A program made the position numbers and the translations under genes. 58,974 bases of DNA from a candidate division NC10 bacterium CSP1-5. GTDB taxonomy: Bacteria > Methylomirabilota > Methylomirabilia > Methylomirabilales > CSP1-5. The notes under the pieces are model-generated. The model was not told the DNA's origin. It was given only the letters and a program-made list of their open reading frames with translations, and ran no database searches. Below, one piece after another: positions 7,595 to 15,881 of the stretch. The DNA lies in the NCBI GenBank assembly GCA_001443495.1, contig LDXR01000008.1:1-58974 (forward strand), in the 5' to 3' direction. Within the stretch, counting starts at the first letter, position 1; each line of letters begins with the position of its first letter.

Positions 7595-8257
7595 CTAAAA
7601 CGACATGTGGTATCTCGCATTGAGGGCAATGTGGAGGATCATTGGGGCGAAGAGCGTGGATCCTGGTTGCCGCACCAACAGCGCCAGCACGAACCCGACG
7701 AAGAAATACCAGGGCAACGCGGTGAAGGAGAAGTGGCACACCGCAAAGAGAAAGCTGGTGAGAACGATGGCCCGGTGGGGATTGTACTGGCGGGCGAAGA
7801 CCCGGAAGGCCACGCCCCGGAAGAACAACTCCTCCACAATGGGGATGAATAGCAGTCGCCCGGCGAATCGGAGTCTCGACTGCTCCCAGAGGTCGACCAG
7901 GTTCCCGAGAGCCTCCTCCAGACCGGTCCGCGCCTCTACCAGGGAGATGAGCAGGTATCCGATTGCGAGGAGGAGGCTGACCGCCACCTTCCCCCAGAGG
8001 TATTTCCCCGGAATGCCGACTTCATCCCATGTCAGCCTGTACCAATAGCGCGTCAGGAGGACAACAAGCGTCAGGTTGTAGATCGGAAAGACCAGGTAGG
8101 CGATACGGACGTCGACGGCACCTCCTTTAGCTGCGGCGGGGAGCAGGAGAGTGGTCGGGAGTAGCCACGCGACGTATGTCCACATGACGCCCATGGCAGA
8201 TAACGGGCGGGGGTCTGTCGGTGGGGATGTGCCTTCGTCGCGGTGGCCGCTGGTCAC
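7595..8257 (-). CDS. CPBP family intramembrane metalloprotease
   Basis: 220 residues with about six membrane segments. The family motifs are present: EELFFRGVAFR (the EExxxR motif 1), CHFSF (motif 2 His) and HIALN near the C-terminus (HxxxN). Such Abi/CAAX-type proteases act in the membrane on protein or prenylated substrates; the target is unknown. The GTG at 8257 is preceded by GGGAGAGATAA. It diverges from the tetR gene, and the 176-base spacer holds the palindromic operator, so shared control is possible. Confidence 0.85.
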   Translation of the reverse strand: MTSGHRDEGTSPPTDPRPLSAMGVMWTYVAWLLPTTLLLPAAAKGGAVDVRIAYLVFPIYNLTLVVLLTRYWYRLTWDEVGIPGKYLWGKVAVSLLLAIGYLLISLVEARTGLEEALGNLVDLWEQSRLRFAGRLLFIPIVEELFFRGVAFRVFARQYNPHRAIVLTSFLFAVCHFSFTALPWYFFVGFVLALLVRQPGSTLFAPMILHIALNARYHMSF

Positions 8258-8371
8258 TTATCTCTCCCCGAGGCCCGCTGGGCCTCGTGGAAGTGATGGT
8301 GCAATTTTCAGGCCCTGCCCCGTGTCCCCTTCTCCAGGCTTCCACCCCCAGACGCGACCCAGAAATTCCAC

Positions 8372-8417
8372 TTGACAGCCATCGGGTGTACTTGTATTGT
8401 ACCGACCGGTCGGTACA
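8372..8417 (+). promoter_or_regulatory. Promoter with palindromic TetR operator
   Basis: TTGACA (8372-8377), a 17-base spacer and TATTGT (8395-8400) form a good sigma-70 promoter. The perfect 20-base palindrome TGTACCGACCGGTCGGTACA (8398-8417) overlaps the -10 end and the start of transcription. This is the expected layout of an autorepressing TetR-family operator; the regulator's start codon is 17 bases further on. Confidence 0.8.
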
Positions 8418-8433
8418 TAACCCAGAGGGAGCT

Positions 8434-9033
8434 ATGCAGGAAGAAACGTCGAAAAGTACCAAAGAGGAGATTCTGCAGACTGCTTGTCGGCTGATCCATC
8501 GCAAGGGCTTTAATAATACGAGCTTGGAGGATATCCTTCGTGAGAGTGGTGTCGGCAAGGGGAATTTCTATTACTACTTCAAGAGCAAGGATGACCTGGG
8601 CTATGCGGTTCTCGACCGGCTGGCCCTCTGGACTTCTCAGCAGATCGGCGAGGAGATCTTTGGCAGGGGAGAGGACCCGGTAGGGGAAATCTTCCACCTC
8701 TTCGATCTTGTCGTCGCCATGCAGCGGGAGGCGGGATGCATGGGCGGATGCCCGCTCGGCAACCTCGCCATTGAAATGAGCGATATCCACGATGGGTTTC
8801 GTCAGCGGATCGAAGAGATCCTGGCGAGCTGGCGCAGTTACATAGTCCGGGCCCTGACCCAGGCCCAGGCGAAGGGCCAGTTGGCCCAAAATCTGCAATT
8901 GGATCGGATGGCAGACTTCATCTTTGCGGGGGTGGAGGGGGCGATCCTGGTCACGAAGGTTCGGAAGGACCTCGCCATCCTCGAAGGGTGCTTGGACGAA
9001 CTCAGGCAATATGTGCGAGGGTATGTCGTCTAA
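8434..9033 (+). CDS. TetR/AcrR family transcriptional regulator
   Basis: 199 residues. The N-terminal helix-turn-helix is clear: EEILQTACRLIHRKGFNNTSLEDILRESGVGKGNFYYYFKSKDDL. The ligand domain includes GCMGGCPLGNLAIEMSD, typical of the LmrA/YxaF-like (TetR_C_6) subgroup. It most likely represses itself through the palindrome overlapping its promoter, and perhaps the small genes downstream or the divergent CPBP gene. The ATG at 8434 follows GAGGGAGCT. The inducer is unknown; reactive or aromatic small molecules are common for the subgroup. Confidence 0.92.
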   Translation: MQEETSKSTKEEILQTACRLIHRKGFNNTSLEDILRESGVGKGNFYYYFKSKDDLGYAVLDRLALWTSQQIGEEIFGRGEDPVGEIFHLFDLVVAMQREAGCMGGCPLGNLAIEMSDIHDGFRQRIEEILASWRSYIVRALTQAQAKGQLAQNLQLDRMADFIFAGVEGAILVTKVRKDLAILEGCLDELRQYVRGYVV

Positions 9034-9085
9034 TAAGACACACGATGCCGTACGCGTCCCAACCCCGCAGCGGGAGAGTTACGCC

Positions 9086-9358
9086 ATGAACGCGACGATC
9101 GTAGAATATACCGATGAAAGGCCCCCGGAGAACCTGTATCCAGAGCGCATTGTTTCGCCGACCAAGGGAAGGGCCTGCTGTGCCGGCAATATGGAGCAGA
9201 TCGGTGGCGTGAGGCGCGAGGAGGCGCGGGCCTACTTTTACCGTCGGTGTCGCGCGTGCGGGTACACCGTCCGTCACTTTCTGTCCGCGCCGCCCCCCGA
9301 TTCTCCCCGCGGTTCGTGGGAAGATGAGCAGACTGCCCTCCTGAAGCTGGTCGCCTAG
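9086..9358 (+). CDS. Small zinc-ribbon-like protein (90 aa)
   Basis: Contains ACCAGN and RRCRACGYTVRHFL, a likely four-cysteine metal site. No family recognised. It follows the tetR gene by 52 bases on the same strand and so may belong to its transcript. The ATG at 9086 follows GGGAGAG by 7 bases; an in-frame ATG at 9024 overlaps tetR and is a second option. Confidence 0.55.
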   Translation: MNATIVEYTDERPPENLYPERIVSPTKGRACCAGNMEQIGGVRREEARAYFYRRCRACGYTVRHFLSAPPPDSPRGSWEDEQTALLKLVA

Positions 9359-9424
9359 AGACCCTTTCCGACCGTCTGGCCCCGATAGACCTCGTGCCCC
9401 AGACAGGCAAGGGGAGGAGAGGGG

Positions 9425-9796
9425 ATGGACTGGGGACGGTGGTTCAAGGCGCTGATGGAAAGCCTCCTGAGGGGGCGCGCCCGTTGGATCGCCCGCCGTC
9501 AAGACGAGACCGGCCCGAGTTCCCCAGAAGCGCACCGGCGCGAGATCCAACGCCTTGAAGCAGAGCGTGAAAGATTGCGGGCGGCCCTCAAGGAGCAGCA
9601 GGCCGCCTTTCAAGCACGCCACACTATTCTGGATCAGTTTCCCTCAGAAGGAAGCATCCCTCTCGCCGAGGTGGACCGGCGGCTTGAAAACCTTCGGCGG
9701 ATTCGGCAAGAGCGCCTGAAGGCCCAGGAAGAGGCCTGTGAACGACAGATCCGCGAGCTAGAACAGCAGCTCCGCAAGCGGTTCGGCCCCAATTAA
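9425..9796 (+). CDS. Hypothetical coiled-coil protein (123 aa)
   Basis: Mostly charged helix: EIQRLEAERERLRAALKEQQ and ENLRRIRQERLKAQEEACERQIRELEQQLRKRF form two coiled-coil stretches separated by a short linker (DQFPSEGSIPLAEVD). No membrane segment or signal. GGGGAGGAGAGGGG precedes the ATG. Likely cytoplasmic and oligomeric; function unknown. Confidence 0.6.
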   Translation: MDWGRWFKALMESLLRGRARWIARRQDETGPSSPEAHRREIQRLEAERERLRAALKEQQAAFQARHTILDQFPSEGSIPLAEVDRRLENLRRIRQERLKAQEEACERQIRELEQQLRKRFGPN

Positions 9797-9911
9797 GTCG
9801 CGCGGGCCATTGGCCCCCCACCAGTCACCTCGTCCCTTCCACGGTGTTTCGGGCGACCTGACGTATCGCTCTCCGCCCTCCCCGCGGCCCAAAGCCCAGA
9901 GAGCAATTGTA

Positions 9912-9938
9912 TTGACAGCGGGGAGGCAGGTGTAGTAT
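9912..9938 (+). promoter_or_regulatory. Sigma-70 promoter before EndoQ remnant
   Basis: TTGACA at 9912-9917 is followed after 15 bases by TAGTAT (or after 17 by GTATCT). It would drive the decayed EndoQ gene and the basic protein gene behind it. The rest of 9797-9977 shows nothing I can name. Confidence 0.5.
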
Positions 9939-9977
9939 CTACCAAAGCGATTGTACCGGGGTCGTCGTGGGGGGACG

Positions 9978-10328
9978 ATGTCCTTTATCGCTAACCTGCA
10001 TCTGCACTCCAGGTACAGTCGGGCCACCAGCCGCGAGATGAAAGTGGAGTCGCTGGCTCGGTGGGCGCGGAGAATGGGTATTGCCCTCCTCGGAACCGGA
10101 GACTTCACGCATCCCACCTACTTTGCTGAACTCCAGGCCAAGCTGACACCGGCAGAACCCGGCCTGTATCGATTGAAGAAGGAAGGTCAGGCGATGCTCC
10201 GCGTCCGGGAAGGGCTCGTGATGATAGTCCCAGGGTATGACGGCGTGTACGGAACGATCAAGGTCCTCGGGGACGAACTGGCGGAGACTCCGTCCCCATG
10301 GCAGCCCGAGCAGATGCATCTCTTGTGA
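9978..10328 (+). pseudogene. Internally deleted endonuclease Q (PHP domain) remnant
   Basis: The first 75 residues match the N-terminus of EndoQ/UvrD-associated PHP proteins: FIANLHLHSRYSRATS (metal-binding HLH), ARRMGIALLGTGDFTHPTYF and PAEPGLYRL. The last 40 (REGLVMIVPGYDGVYGTIKVL) match their C-terminal end. Full-length proteins are roughly 400 residues, so some 280 residues of the middle, with most metal ligands, are missing while the frame stays open. EndoQ cuts DNA at deaminated bases. This version is almost certainly inactive, unless the sequence holds an assembly collapse. Strong GGGGGG ribosome-binding site. Confidence 0.65.
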
Positions 10329-10340
10329 GGAGGGAGAGCT

Positions 10341-10607
10341 ATGGCGAAGGCAAGAAGAAGGGCGAAGGGAAAGAGGAAACGAAAGGTCGCGCGCGCAGTC
10401 AAGCCAAAACGGAAACGGGTGGCGAAGGGCAAGAAGCGGGTCGCGAAGGGCAAAAGGCGGGTGGCGAAGGGCAAGAAGCGATCGGTGAAGCCGAAGCGAA
10501 AGGTGAAAGCTCCCGCCAGGAGGAAGCCGGCCCCGGAGATGGGGAGGCTCTTCCAAGAGCCTGAAGCCGTGGGAGTGGTTTTCCCGCCGCCCCTTGGCCT
10601 AGATTAA
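10341..10607 (+). CDS. Lysine-rich histone H1-like protein (88 aa)
   Basis: The first 60 residues are Lys/Arg/Ala with tandem units such as VAKGKKR and VAKGKRR, like the C-terminal tails of histone H1 or AlgP/Hc1-type bacterial proteins. The remainder (MGRLFQEPEAVGVVFPPP) is neutral. Probably binds nucleic acid non-specifically. AGGAGGGAGAGCT precedes the ATG, 12 bases after the EndoQ remnant's stop, so the two share a transcript. Low complexity could mean an overcalled frame, but the ribosome-binding site argues for a real gene. Confidence 0.6.
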   Translation: MAKARRRAKGKRKRKVARAVKPKRKRVAKGKKRVAKGKRRVAKGKKRSVKPKRKVKAPARRKPAPEMGRLFQEPEAVGVVFPPPLGLD

Positions 10608-10762
10608 GGCCGAGGACAGCGAGCCGCTTATCCGTCTCCGCTCCCTTCCTGAGGGGGTCCGGGTGGCGACGGAGTTCTTCTCTGGTGTTGGCCCCAGTTC
10701 GGGCCATCCGAAGAGGGGGGGGATGTTTCTGCCTCTCCGGGTGGCGCTCCAGGGTCTTTCCG

Positions 10763-10781
10763 TCTCGGAAGGCTTCCGAGA
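10763..10781. terminator. Short perfect hairpin in the 10608-10888 gap
   Basis: TCTCGGAAG and CTTCCGAGA form a 9-base stem with a one-base centre. No T run follows, so it may be a Rho-type or regulatory hairpin. The rest of the 280-base gap contains no gene; a weak promoter (TTGGGA, 18 bases, TAGAGT near 10852) may serve the MFS gene. Confidence 0.35.
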
Positions 10782-10888
10782 TCTTCCCTATCTCTCCCCG
10801 GCTCTTGACCGATTCCCTTCCTCCTTGGGAGAGTTCCCACCCCTGTGCTAGAGTGTGGGGTCTGCGATAACGCGGGGTCGGAGGAGTT

Positions 10889-12430
10889 GTGAGTTCGAAA
10901 TTTCTCGATCTCACCGGACCGGAGCGGCGGACGGTGACCGCCGGGGTGATGGTCGGGGTCTTTCTCGGGGCGATGGAGTCCACCGTGGTGGCCACGGCGA
11001 TGCCGACCGTCGTGGCCAGCCTGGGGGGCCTCGAGGTTTATAGCTGGGTCTTTTCAAGTTACCTGCTCACGTCCACCATCACCGTCCCCCTGTGGGGGAA
11101 ATTCTCTGATCTCTACGGCCGCCGCCCCTTCTACCTTCTCGGCATCGCTCTCTTCCTGCTGGGGTCCGTCGCCTGCGGTTTTTCGCGCACCATGACGCAA
11201 CTCATCCTCTTTCGGGGAGTACAGGGTCTCGGGGCTGGTGCCATTCTTGCCCTGGGGCTCACCATCATCGGCGACATCTACCCCTTTGAGGCGCGCGCCA
11301 GGCTGCAGGGCTTTCTCAGCGGCGTATGGGGGGTGGCCAGCATCGCGGGCCCCTTCCTTGGGGGACTTCTTACGGATCACCTCTCGTGGCGGTGGGTATT
11401 CTTTGTCAACGTCCCGGTGGGGCTTGTCGCCTCCTATATGGTTGGCCGGTCTCTCCGAGAACCAGGGCGCGAGGCGTCGCGGTCGGTGGCGGTTGATTTC
11501 CTTGGGGGAGCAGTCCTGATCGTTGCCCTGGTCCTTTTCCTTCTGGGCGTCATGGGGACCGGCTGGAGGGGTGAGGGGCGGCTCGGCTTGGTGGCTGTTG
11601 CGCTGGTCGGCATGATCGTTTTTGGGCGGATCGAGCGCCGCGCGGAGGACCCCCTGATCCCCCTGCGTCTCTTCGAGAACCGGATCTTCCTCGCCTCCTT
11701 CGTGACCGGCCTCATGGCCGGGATGGCGATGTTTGGGGCCATCTCCTTTGTTCCGCTCTTTGTGCAGGCGATCCTCGGGACCGACGCGACGGCAGCGGGG
11801 AGCGTGCTGACCCCGTTTATGCTCGCCTGGGTCTTGTGCTCGATCTTGGGTGCTCGCCTCCTTCTCCGCTACAGGGTGAGGGCGATCGTCCTCACCGGCG
11901 GCGCGGCCCTCAGTGTGGGGTTCCTCTTCCTTGCACGGCTCGGGGTTGCGAGTACCCGGCCAGAGGTCATGGCGGGGATGACGCTGGGGGGGGCGGGGAT
12001 GGGATTGATGATGGCCCCCCTCCTGATTGCTGTCCAGACCACGGTCCCGAGAAGCCAGTTGGGAGTCGCCACCTCCGTCACGATGTTCTCGCGGACCGTC
12101 GGGGGAGCCATCGGGGTCAGCCTCCTCGGGGCCGTCATGGCCCGAATCCTGCGGGGAGAGCTTCGCACTCTCGCCGCGGTAGCGGCCGACATGAAACTCG
12201 AGGCCTTCGTGCAGAATCCGGGGATCCTTCTGCAACCGGCTGTGCGGGCAGGCTTGCCCGCACACCTGCTCATCGGGCTTCGGGAGGCCTTGGCCAGCGC
12301 CCTCCACGGCGCCTTCGTCGCGGGATCTCTTCTGGCTCTGCTGGCGCTGCTTGCTGCCTTTCTCCTCCCGGAGGGTCTTGCCCGGGACCATGCCCTTTCG
12401 GAGGGGACGGCGATGACGCAAAGGGATTGA
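10889..12430 (+). CDS. MFS transporter, DHA2/EmrB-type drug exporter
   Basis: 513 residues with about 14 membrane segments, the DHA2 layout. Motif A is visible as GKFSDLYGRRPFYL and motif C as GVASIAGPFLGGLL; the N-terminal MESTVVATAMPTVVASLGG is the usual D1/TM1 signature of the subfamily with Glu in place of Asp. Expected to export drugs or other hydrophobic compounds using the proton gradient across the inner membrane. The start is a GTG at 10889 after GGAGGAGTT. The next gene starts 5 bases after its stop. Confidence 0.9.
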   Translation: MSSKFLDLTGPERRTVTAGVMVGVFLGAMESTVVATAMPTVVASLGGLEVYSWVFSSYLLTSTITVPLWGKFSDLYGRRPFYLLGIALFLLGSVACGFSRTMTQLILFRGVQGLGAGAILALGLTIIGDIYPFEARARLQGFLSGVWGVASIAGPFLGGLLTDHLSWRWVFFVNVPVGLVASYMVGRSLREPGREASRSVAVDFLGGAVLIVALVLFLLGVMGTGWRGEGRLGLVAVALVGMIVFGRIERRAEDPLIPLRLFENRIFLASFVTGLMAGMAMFGAISFVPLFVQAILGTDATAAGSVLTPFMLAWVLCSILGARLLLRYRVRAIVLTGGAALSVGFLFLARLGVASTRPEVMAGMTLGGAGMGLMMAPLLIAVQTTVPRSQLGVATSVTMFSRTVGGAIGVSLLGAVMARILRGELRTLAAVAADMKLEAFVQNPGILLQPAVRAGLPAHLLIGLREALASALHGAFVAGSLLALLALLAAFLLPEGLARDHALSEGTAMTQRD

Positions 12431-12435
12431 CAGCA

Positions 12436-13260
12436 GTGAAGACGGCTTTCGGTGGCGTTGAGGCCCTCCGGTGGCGGGAGGAGGGATTGGTGGTTGCGGT
12501 CGTGGACCGCGTGTGCTGCGTGCAAGGCGGTCAGCTTCGCGAGGTGACCCGTCGGAGTAGCCTCATCCTCACCCTCTGTTTCCATGAGGGGCGCGTGTAC
12601 GATGGCGGCCGGTACGGCCAGGTTTATGACACGGTTGCGGACGTAAAGGTTGCCGATCGGGAAGACTGGGTGCTGAGTCTCTGTTCGCACCGGGGGGTCC
12701 TGTTCGATGCCGGGAGCTATCAGCGGATCTATGAGACGTTGAGCGGGCGCGAGGTCGCGGCGCGCCCGGGGACGGTTCATGCATTGTGCTCGTTCGGCGA
12801 GGCCCTCTACGATGGAGGGAGTTACGGCGGCATCTATGAGACCCTGGTCGGAAAGGAGATTGGGAGGCGCGAAGGCGAGGTCCTGGCCCTGGCCGCGCAC
12901 GAGGACGGCCTCTTCGATGGGGGGGGCGATGGTCGGATCCATGAGACCTTGACGGGCCGGGAGGTCGTGGCCCGGGGGGGCTCAGTCCTCAGCCTCTGTT
13001 CGCATGGGGGGCAGCTCCATGATGGGACTTCGGAGGGGTTGATCTGTGAGACCATCACCGATCGCAAGCTGGCGGACCGGGATTTTCCCGTCACCGCCCT
13101 CTGCTCGCACCAGGACCGCCTCTATGATGGAGGACCCTACGGGTTCATCTACGACACCCTCGAGGGCCGCATGGTCGTGGGGGGTATCAAGGCGGTGACG
13201 GCGATGGTCAGCGTGCCTCCCGATGTGTTCCGGGCCCTCTGGGTCCGTGCCCAACAGTAG
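12436..13260 (+). CDS. Seven-repeat beta-propeller-like protein (274 aa)
   Basis: Built of seven units of about 35 residues with the pattern LCSHxGxLYDGGxYGxIYETLxGREVAxRxGxV. The repeats LSLCSHRGVLFDAGSYQRIYETL and HALCSFGEALYDGGSYGGIYETL are typical. The last unit degenerates (TAMVSVPPDV). Seven units of this size suggest a closed propeller in the cytoplasm, as no signal is present. I do not recognise a named family; it is related in style to WD40/Kelch-like repeats. The GTG at 12436 is chosen; a TTG at 12427 overlapping the MFS stop is possible. Likely co-transcribed with the MFS gene and PilZ gene. Confidence 0.7.
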   Translation: MKTAFGGVEALRWREEGLVVAVVDRVCCVQGGQLREVTRRSSLILTLCFHEGRVYDGGRYGQVYDTVADVKVADREDWVLSLCSHRGVLFDAGSYQRIYETLSGREVAARPGTVHALCSFGEALYDGGSYGGIYETLVGKEIGRREGEVLALAAHEDGLFDGGGDGRIHETLTGREVVARGGSVLSLCSHGGQLHDGTSEGLICETITDRKLADRDFPVTALCSHQDRLYDGGPYGFIYDTLEGRMVVGGIKAVTAMVSVPPDVFRALWVRAQQ

Positions 13261-13268
13261 ATCGAGCC

Positions 13269-13610
13269 ATGAGTTCATCGGTGGACGAGCGCAGGCGGCA
13301 TCGCCGGTATGCCTATGATGGCCCCGTGGTGTACCGGCGGCTCGGCCCGGCCACCCCCGGCCGGATTTGCAACCTCAGCGAAGGGGGCCTGCTGGTCGAA
13401 CTGCCGGAGCGCTTCTCCCCTGGTACGTACCTCAATCTCGACCTCTCGCTGGGCGACCGCTCCATCCACGCTGAGGTCGAAGTCGCCTGGTCCACGGACC
13501 CTCGCGACGGTGCAGTGACCTCATACCCCCATGGGGTGAAGTTCATCCGGCTCGAGCTTCAGGATCGCCTGAGCCTGGCGGTCTTCATCGCCAAGGTATA
13601 CGGCGGATGA
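13269..13610 (+). CDS. PilZ domain protein (c-di-GMP receptor)
   Basis: 113 residues forming a single PilZ domain. Both binding motifs are intact: RRRHRRYAYDG (RxxxR) and NLSEGGLL (D/NxSxxG). It would bind cyclic di-GMP and pass the signal to a partner. It starts 9 bases after the propeller gene, so the propeller protein is a natural candidate partner; that is inference from position only. Confidence 0.85.
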   Translation: MSSSVDERRRHRRYAYDGPVVYRRLGPATPGRICNLSEGGLLVELPERFSPGTYLNLDLSLGDRSIHAEVEVAWSTDPRDGAVTSYPHGVKFIRLELQDRLSLAVFIAKVYGG

Positions 13611-13753
13611 TTCGATCACCGACTACCGAGCGGGGTATTGGGTCTGCTACGCATCCCTTGACGCGATCGCACCGACCATGGTATAGAGGTGCTGGCGATC
13701 GGGCGACATCGGGCCGTTCGATGAGGGCCGAGTAGTTGGAGCGAGGTGAAACC

Positions 13754-14086
13754 GTGGCGCAGATCGAAGAGAAAGAGCCGTTCAATCGTGTCGGGGTGAA
13801 AGACGCGCAGGCGTTGATCGAAGAGGGCTACAAGGTCATCGACGTCCGAGAGCCCTTTGAATGGGCCCAGGGCCGAATTCCAAACGCGACGCACATACCG
13901 CTCAACACGCTGCTGGCACGGGCCCAGGAGCTGCTCACCGAGGACAATCTCATCTTTGTGTGTGCCGAGGGAGTACGAAGCGCGGTGGCCTGCGAGGTTG
14001 CTGCTGCGGTCGGGCGCACCAATCTGGTCAACCTGGAAGGTGGAACGGTCGCCTGGGCTCGGGCGGGCAATCCGCTGGAGCGATAG
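13754..14086 (+). CDS. Single-domain rhodanese-like protein
   Basis: 110 residues. [35 protein letters not shown] and the active-site loop CAEGVRSA, with the catalytic Cys, are plain. Such proteins carry sulfur as a persulfide. The GTG at 13754 follows GGAGCGAGGTGA; a TTG at 13736 is less likely. It lies just before trxB, and ThiI further on lacks its own rhodanese domain, so this protein could supply sulfur to it or be reduced by the thioredoxin system. That link is inference. Confidence 0.88.
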   Translation: MAQIEEKEPFNRVGVKDAQALIEEGYKVIDVREPFEWAQGRIPNATHIPLNTLLARAQELLTEDNLIFVCAEGVRSAVACEVAAAVGRTNLVNLEGGTVAWARAGNPLER

Positions 14087-14172
14087 CCCTCGGCATTCGG
14101 GCTTTCCCCCTCGCTCATCTCTTCTTGACAGGACTGCTATCCCTCCGCTCGATCCATCGTAAGGAGACCGAT

Positions 14173-15105
14173 ATGGAGCTTCACGATATTCTCATCCTCG
14201 GCTCGGGCCCGGCCGGCTATACCGCTGCCCTCTATGCGGCGCGGGCGAATCTGAAGCCGCTCCTCATCACCGGCGTCCAACCGGGAGGGCAACTGACGAC
14301 GACGACCATGGTGGAGAACTATCCCGCATTCCCGGATGGGATCATGGGGCCAGAGCTCATGGAACTCATGCGGAAGCAGGCGGAGCGCTTCGCGACCCGG
14401 ATCGTCCACCGGGCGGCGACCAAGGTACACCTCGGGGCACGGCCATTCACCGTCGAGGCCGAGGGAGAGCGCTTTCGCTGCCGCGTCCTCATCATCGCCA
14501 CCGGTGCTTCCCCGAACCTGCTGGGCCTCAAGGCGGAGCAGCAGCTCATGGGGCGGGGGGTCTCGACCTGCGCCACCTGTGACGGCTATTTCTTCAAGGA
14601 CCAGGCGGTGGCGGTTGTCGGGGGTGGGGATGCCGCCATGGAAGAGGCGCTGTATCTGTCCAAGCTCTGCAGCAAGGTGACGGTGATCCACCGGCGTGAT
14701 AAGCTTCGGGCCTCCAAGATCATGCAGGACCGGGCCTTCGCGAACCCCAAGATTGCCTTTCAATGGGAGCGCGCGGTGGAGGACATCCTGGGGGATGAGG
14801 CGAGCGGGGTCAGGGGCGTCCGCCTCAGATACGTGAAGAACGAAGAGCGAACCGAGATCGCATGTAACGGAGTCTTCATCGCCATCGGGCATAGCCCCAA
14901 CACCGCCCTGTTCACAGGGCAGCTCCGCATGGATGCACGGGGCTACATTGTCACGGAGGGCGGGACCAGGACGAGCGCTCCTGGGGTCTTTGCCTGCGGG
15001 GATGTCCAGGATCATGTGTATCGCCAGGCAGTGACCGCCGCGGGGAGTGGGTGTATGGCTGCCATGGACGCCGAGCGATTTCTCGAGACCGAAGCCGGCG
15101 AGTAG
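14173..15105 (+). CDS. trxB: Thioredoxin reductase
   Basis: 310 residues, the normal length. FAD-binding [16 protein letters not shown] at the N-terminus, redox pair in [16 protein letters not shown]-binding [13 protein letters not shown] with HRRDKLRAS, and the C-terminal FAD motif [28 protein letters not shown]. It reduces thioredoxin with NADPH in the cytoplasm. ATG at 14173 preceded by AAGGAGACCGAT. Follows the rhodanese gene on the same strand. Confidence 0.95.
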   Translation: MELHDILILGSGPAGYTAALYAARANLKPLLITGVQPGGQLTTTTMVENYPAFPDGIMGPELMELMRKQAERFATRIVHRAATKVHLGARPFTVEAEGERFRCRVLIIATGASPNLLGLKAEQQLMGRGVSTCATCDGYFFKDQAVAVVGGGDAAMEEALYLSKLCSKVTVIHRRDKLRASKIMQDRAFANPKIAFQWERAVEDILGDEASGVRGVRLRYVKNEERTEIACNGVFIAIGHSPNTALFTGQLRMDARGYIVTEGGTRTSAPGVFACGDVQDHVYRQAVTAAGSGCMAAMDAERFLETEAGE

Positions 15106-15194
15106 GCTAGAACGCTAGAACGCTTGAATGCTGGGAGGCTTGGAGGATTGGAGCGCCGTTGCCTTCTAGCCTGCCAGCCTCCTAGCGTTCCAGC
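15106..15194. repeat. Octamer-type tandem repeat with inverted arm
   Basis: Immediately after trxB stop, degenerate 8-base units run in series: GCTAGAAC, GCTAGAAC, GCTTGAAT, GCTGGGAG, GCTTGGAG. Their complement returns at 15166-15194 (CTTCTAGC, CTGCCAGC, CTCCTAGC, GTTCCAGC), so the whole can fold on itself. Similar self-complementary repeats with other unit sequences occur at 20027 and 28811. Confidence 0.6.
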
Positions 15195-15209
15195 AGGTGG
15201 CGAAGGGTG

Positions 15210-15830
15210 ATGGCGACGCTCCTCCAGCTCGTCCTGGACGGGCCAGATCGGGGGGGTTCCCTGGAGATGGCGCGTCAGTTGGCTGACCTGGTGGACGCCT
15301 TCGAGCTTGGTCCTCGGCTGCTCCAGGCCGAGGGCCCGGCATTCGTGAACGTGCTGAAGGGCACGGTCCCGGACCGGCCGGTGGCATGCTGGGCCGAGAC
15401 CGAGGCGGACGCCCAGGCGCTCCTCGAGGTCGGGGTCGAGGGGCTCACCGCCCCGGCCTCTCTGTCGGACGAGGCCCTCTCGGCTATCGTCTTCGGGTGC
15501 CGGCAGGCTGGACGGCGTATGCTGCTCGATCTCAGCAGCGTCGCTGACCCAGGGGCAGAGCAGGCGCGCTTCAGGAGGCTCAAGCCGGATCTTGTGAAGA
15601 TCCCGGTCATGGTCAACCTTCGGGGGGTCATGGCCGAGCTGCGGGACCTGGAAATCCCTGTGGCTTTCAGCGCTGGCTGGAGTGTCGCCCAGGTCCCGTG
15701 GCTCCTCCTCTACCGGCCGGTTGCTCTGATCGCCGGGTCCCAGGTGACCGCTGTTCCAGAGCCGAGACGGATCGTCGAGGCCATCCGCGCGAGGATGACG
15801 GTGACCCCGACGATGAGTCACTTTTACTGA
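15210..15830 (+). CDS. OMPDC/hexulose-phosphate synthase-fold protein lacking the catalytic motif
   Basis: 206 residues with a TIM-barrel pattern of the OMP decarboxylase/HPS suprafamily: LLQLVLDGP at strand 1, VDAFELGPRLLQAEGPAFVNVL at strand 2, LEVGVEGLTAPA at strand 4, RMLLDLSSVADP at strand 5. The family's DxKxxD catalytic segment on strand 3 reads ACWAETEAD, without the Lys and first Asp. So it is either non-catalytic or does another reaction. ATG at 15210 follows AGGTGG; GTG at 15207 is an alternative. A hairpin terminator follows the stop. Confidence 0.55.
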   Translation: MATLLQLVLDGPDRGGSLEMARQLADLVDAFELGPRLLQAEGPAFVNVLKGTVPDRPVACWAETEADAQALLEVGVEGLTAPASLSDEALSAIVFGCRQAGRRMLLDLSSVADPGAEQARFRRLKPDLVKIPVMVNLRGVMAELRDLEIPVAFSAGWSVAQVPWLLLYRPVALIAGSQVTAVPEPRRIVEAIRARMTVTPTMSHFY

Positions 15831-15843
15831 CCAGCACTCTACC

Positions 15844-15871
15844 GGCTGTCGGCGATTTGCCGACAGCCTTT
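15844..15871 (+). terminator. Intrinsic-type terminator
   Basis: GGCTGTCGGC (15844-15853) and GCCGACAGCC (15859-15868) make a perfect 10-base stem around GATTT, followed by TTT. It ends just before the cupin gene's start, so it either ends the upstream transcript or folds at the cupin gene's translation start. Confidence 0.65.
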
Positions 15872-15881
15872 AAGCGTGACG

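Noticed and set aside
11054-12421. 455-codon minus-strand frame opposite the MFS transporter
   Set aside because: Highly charged, low-complexity translation typical of antisense frames; the MFS gene is unambiguous.
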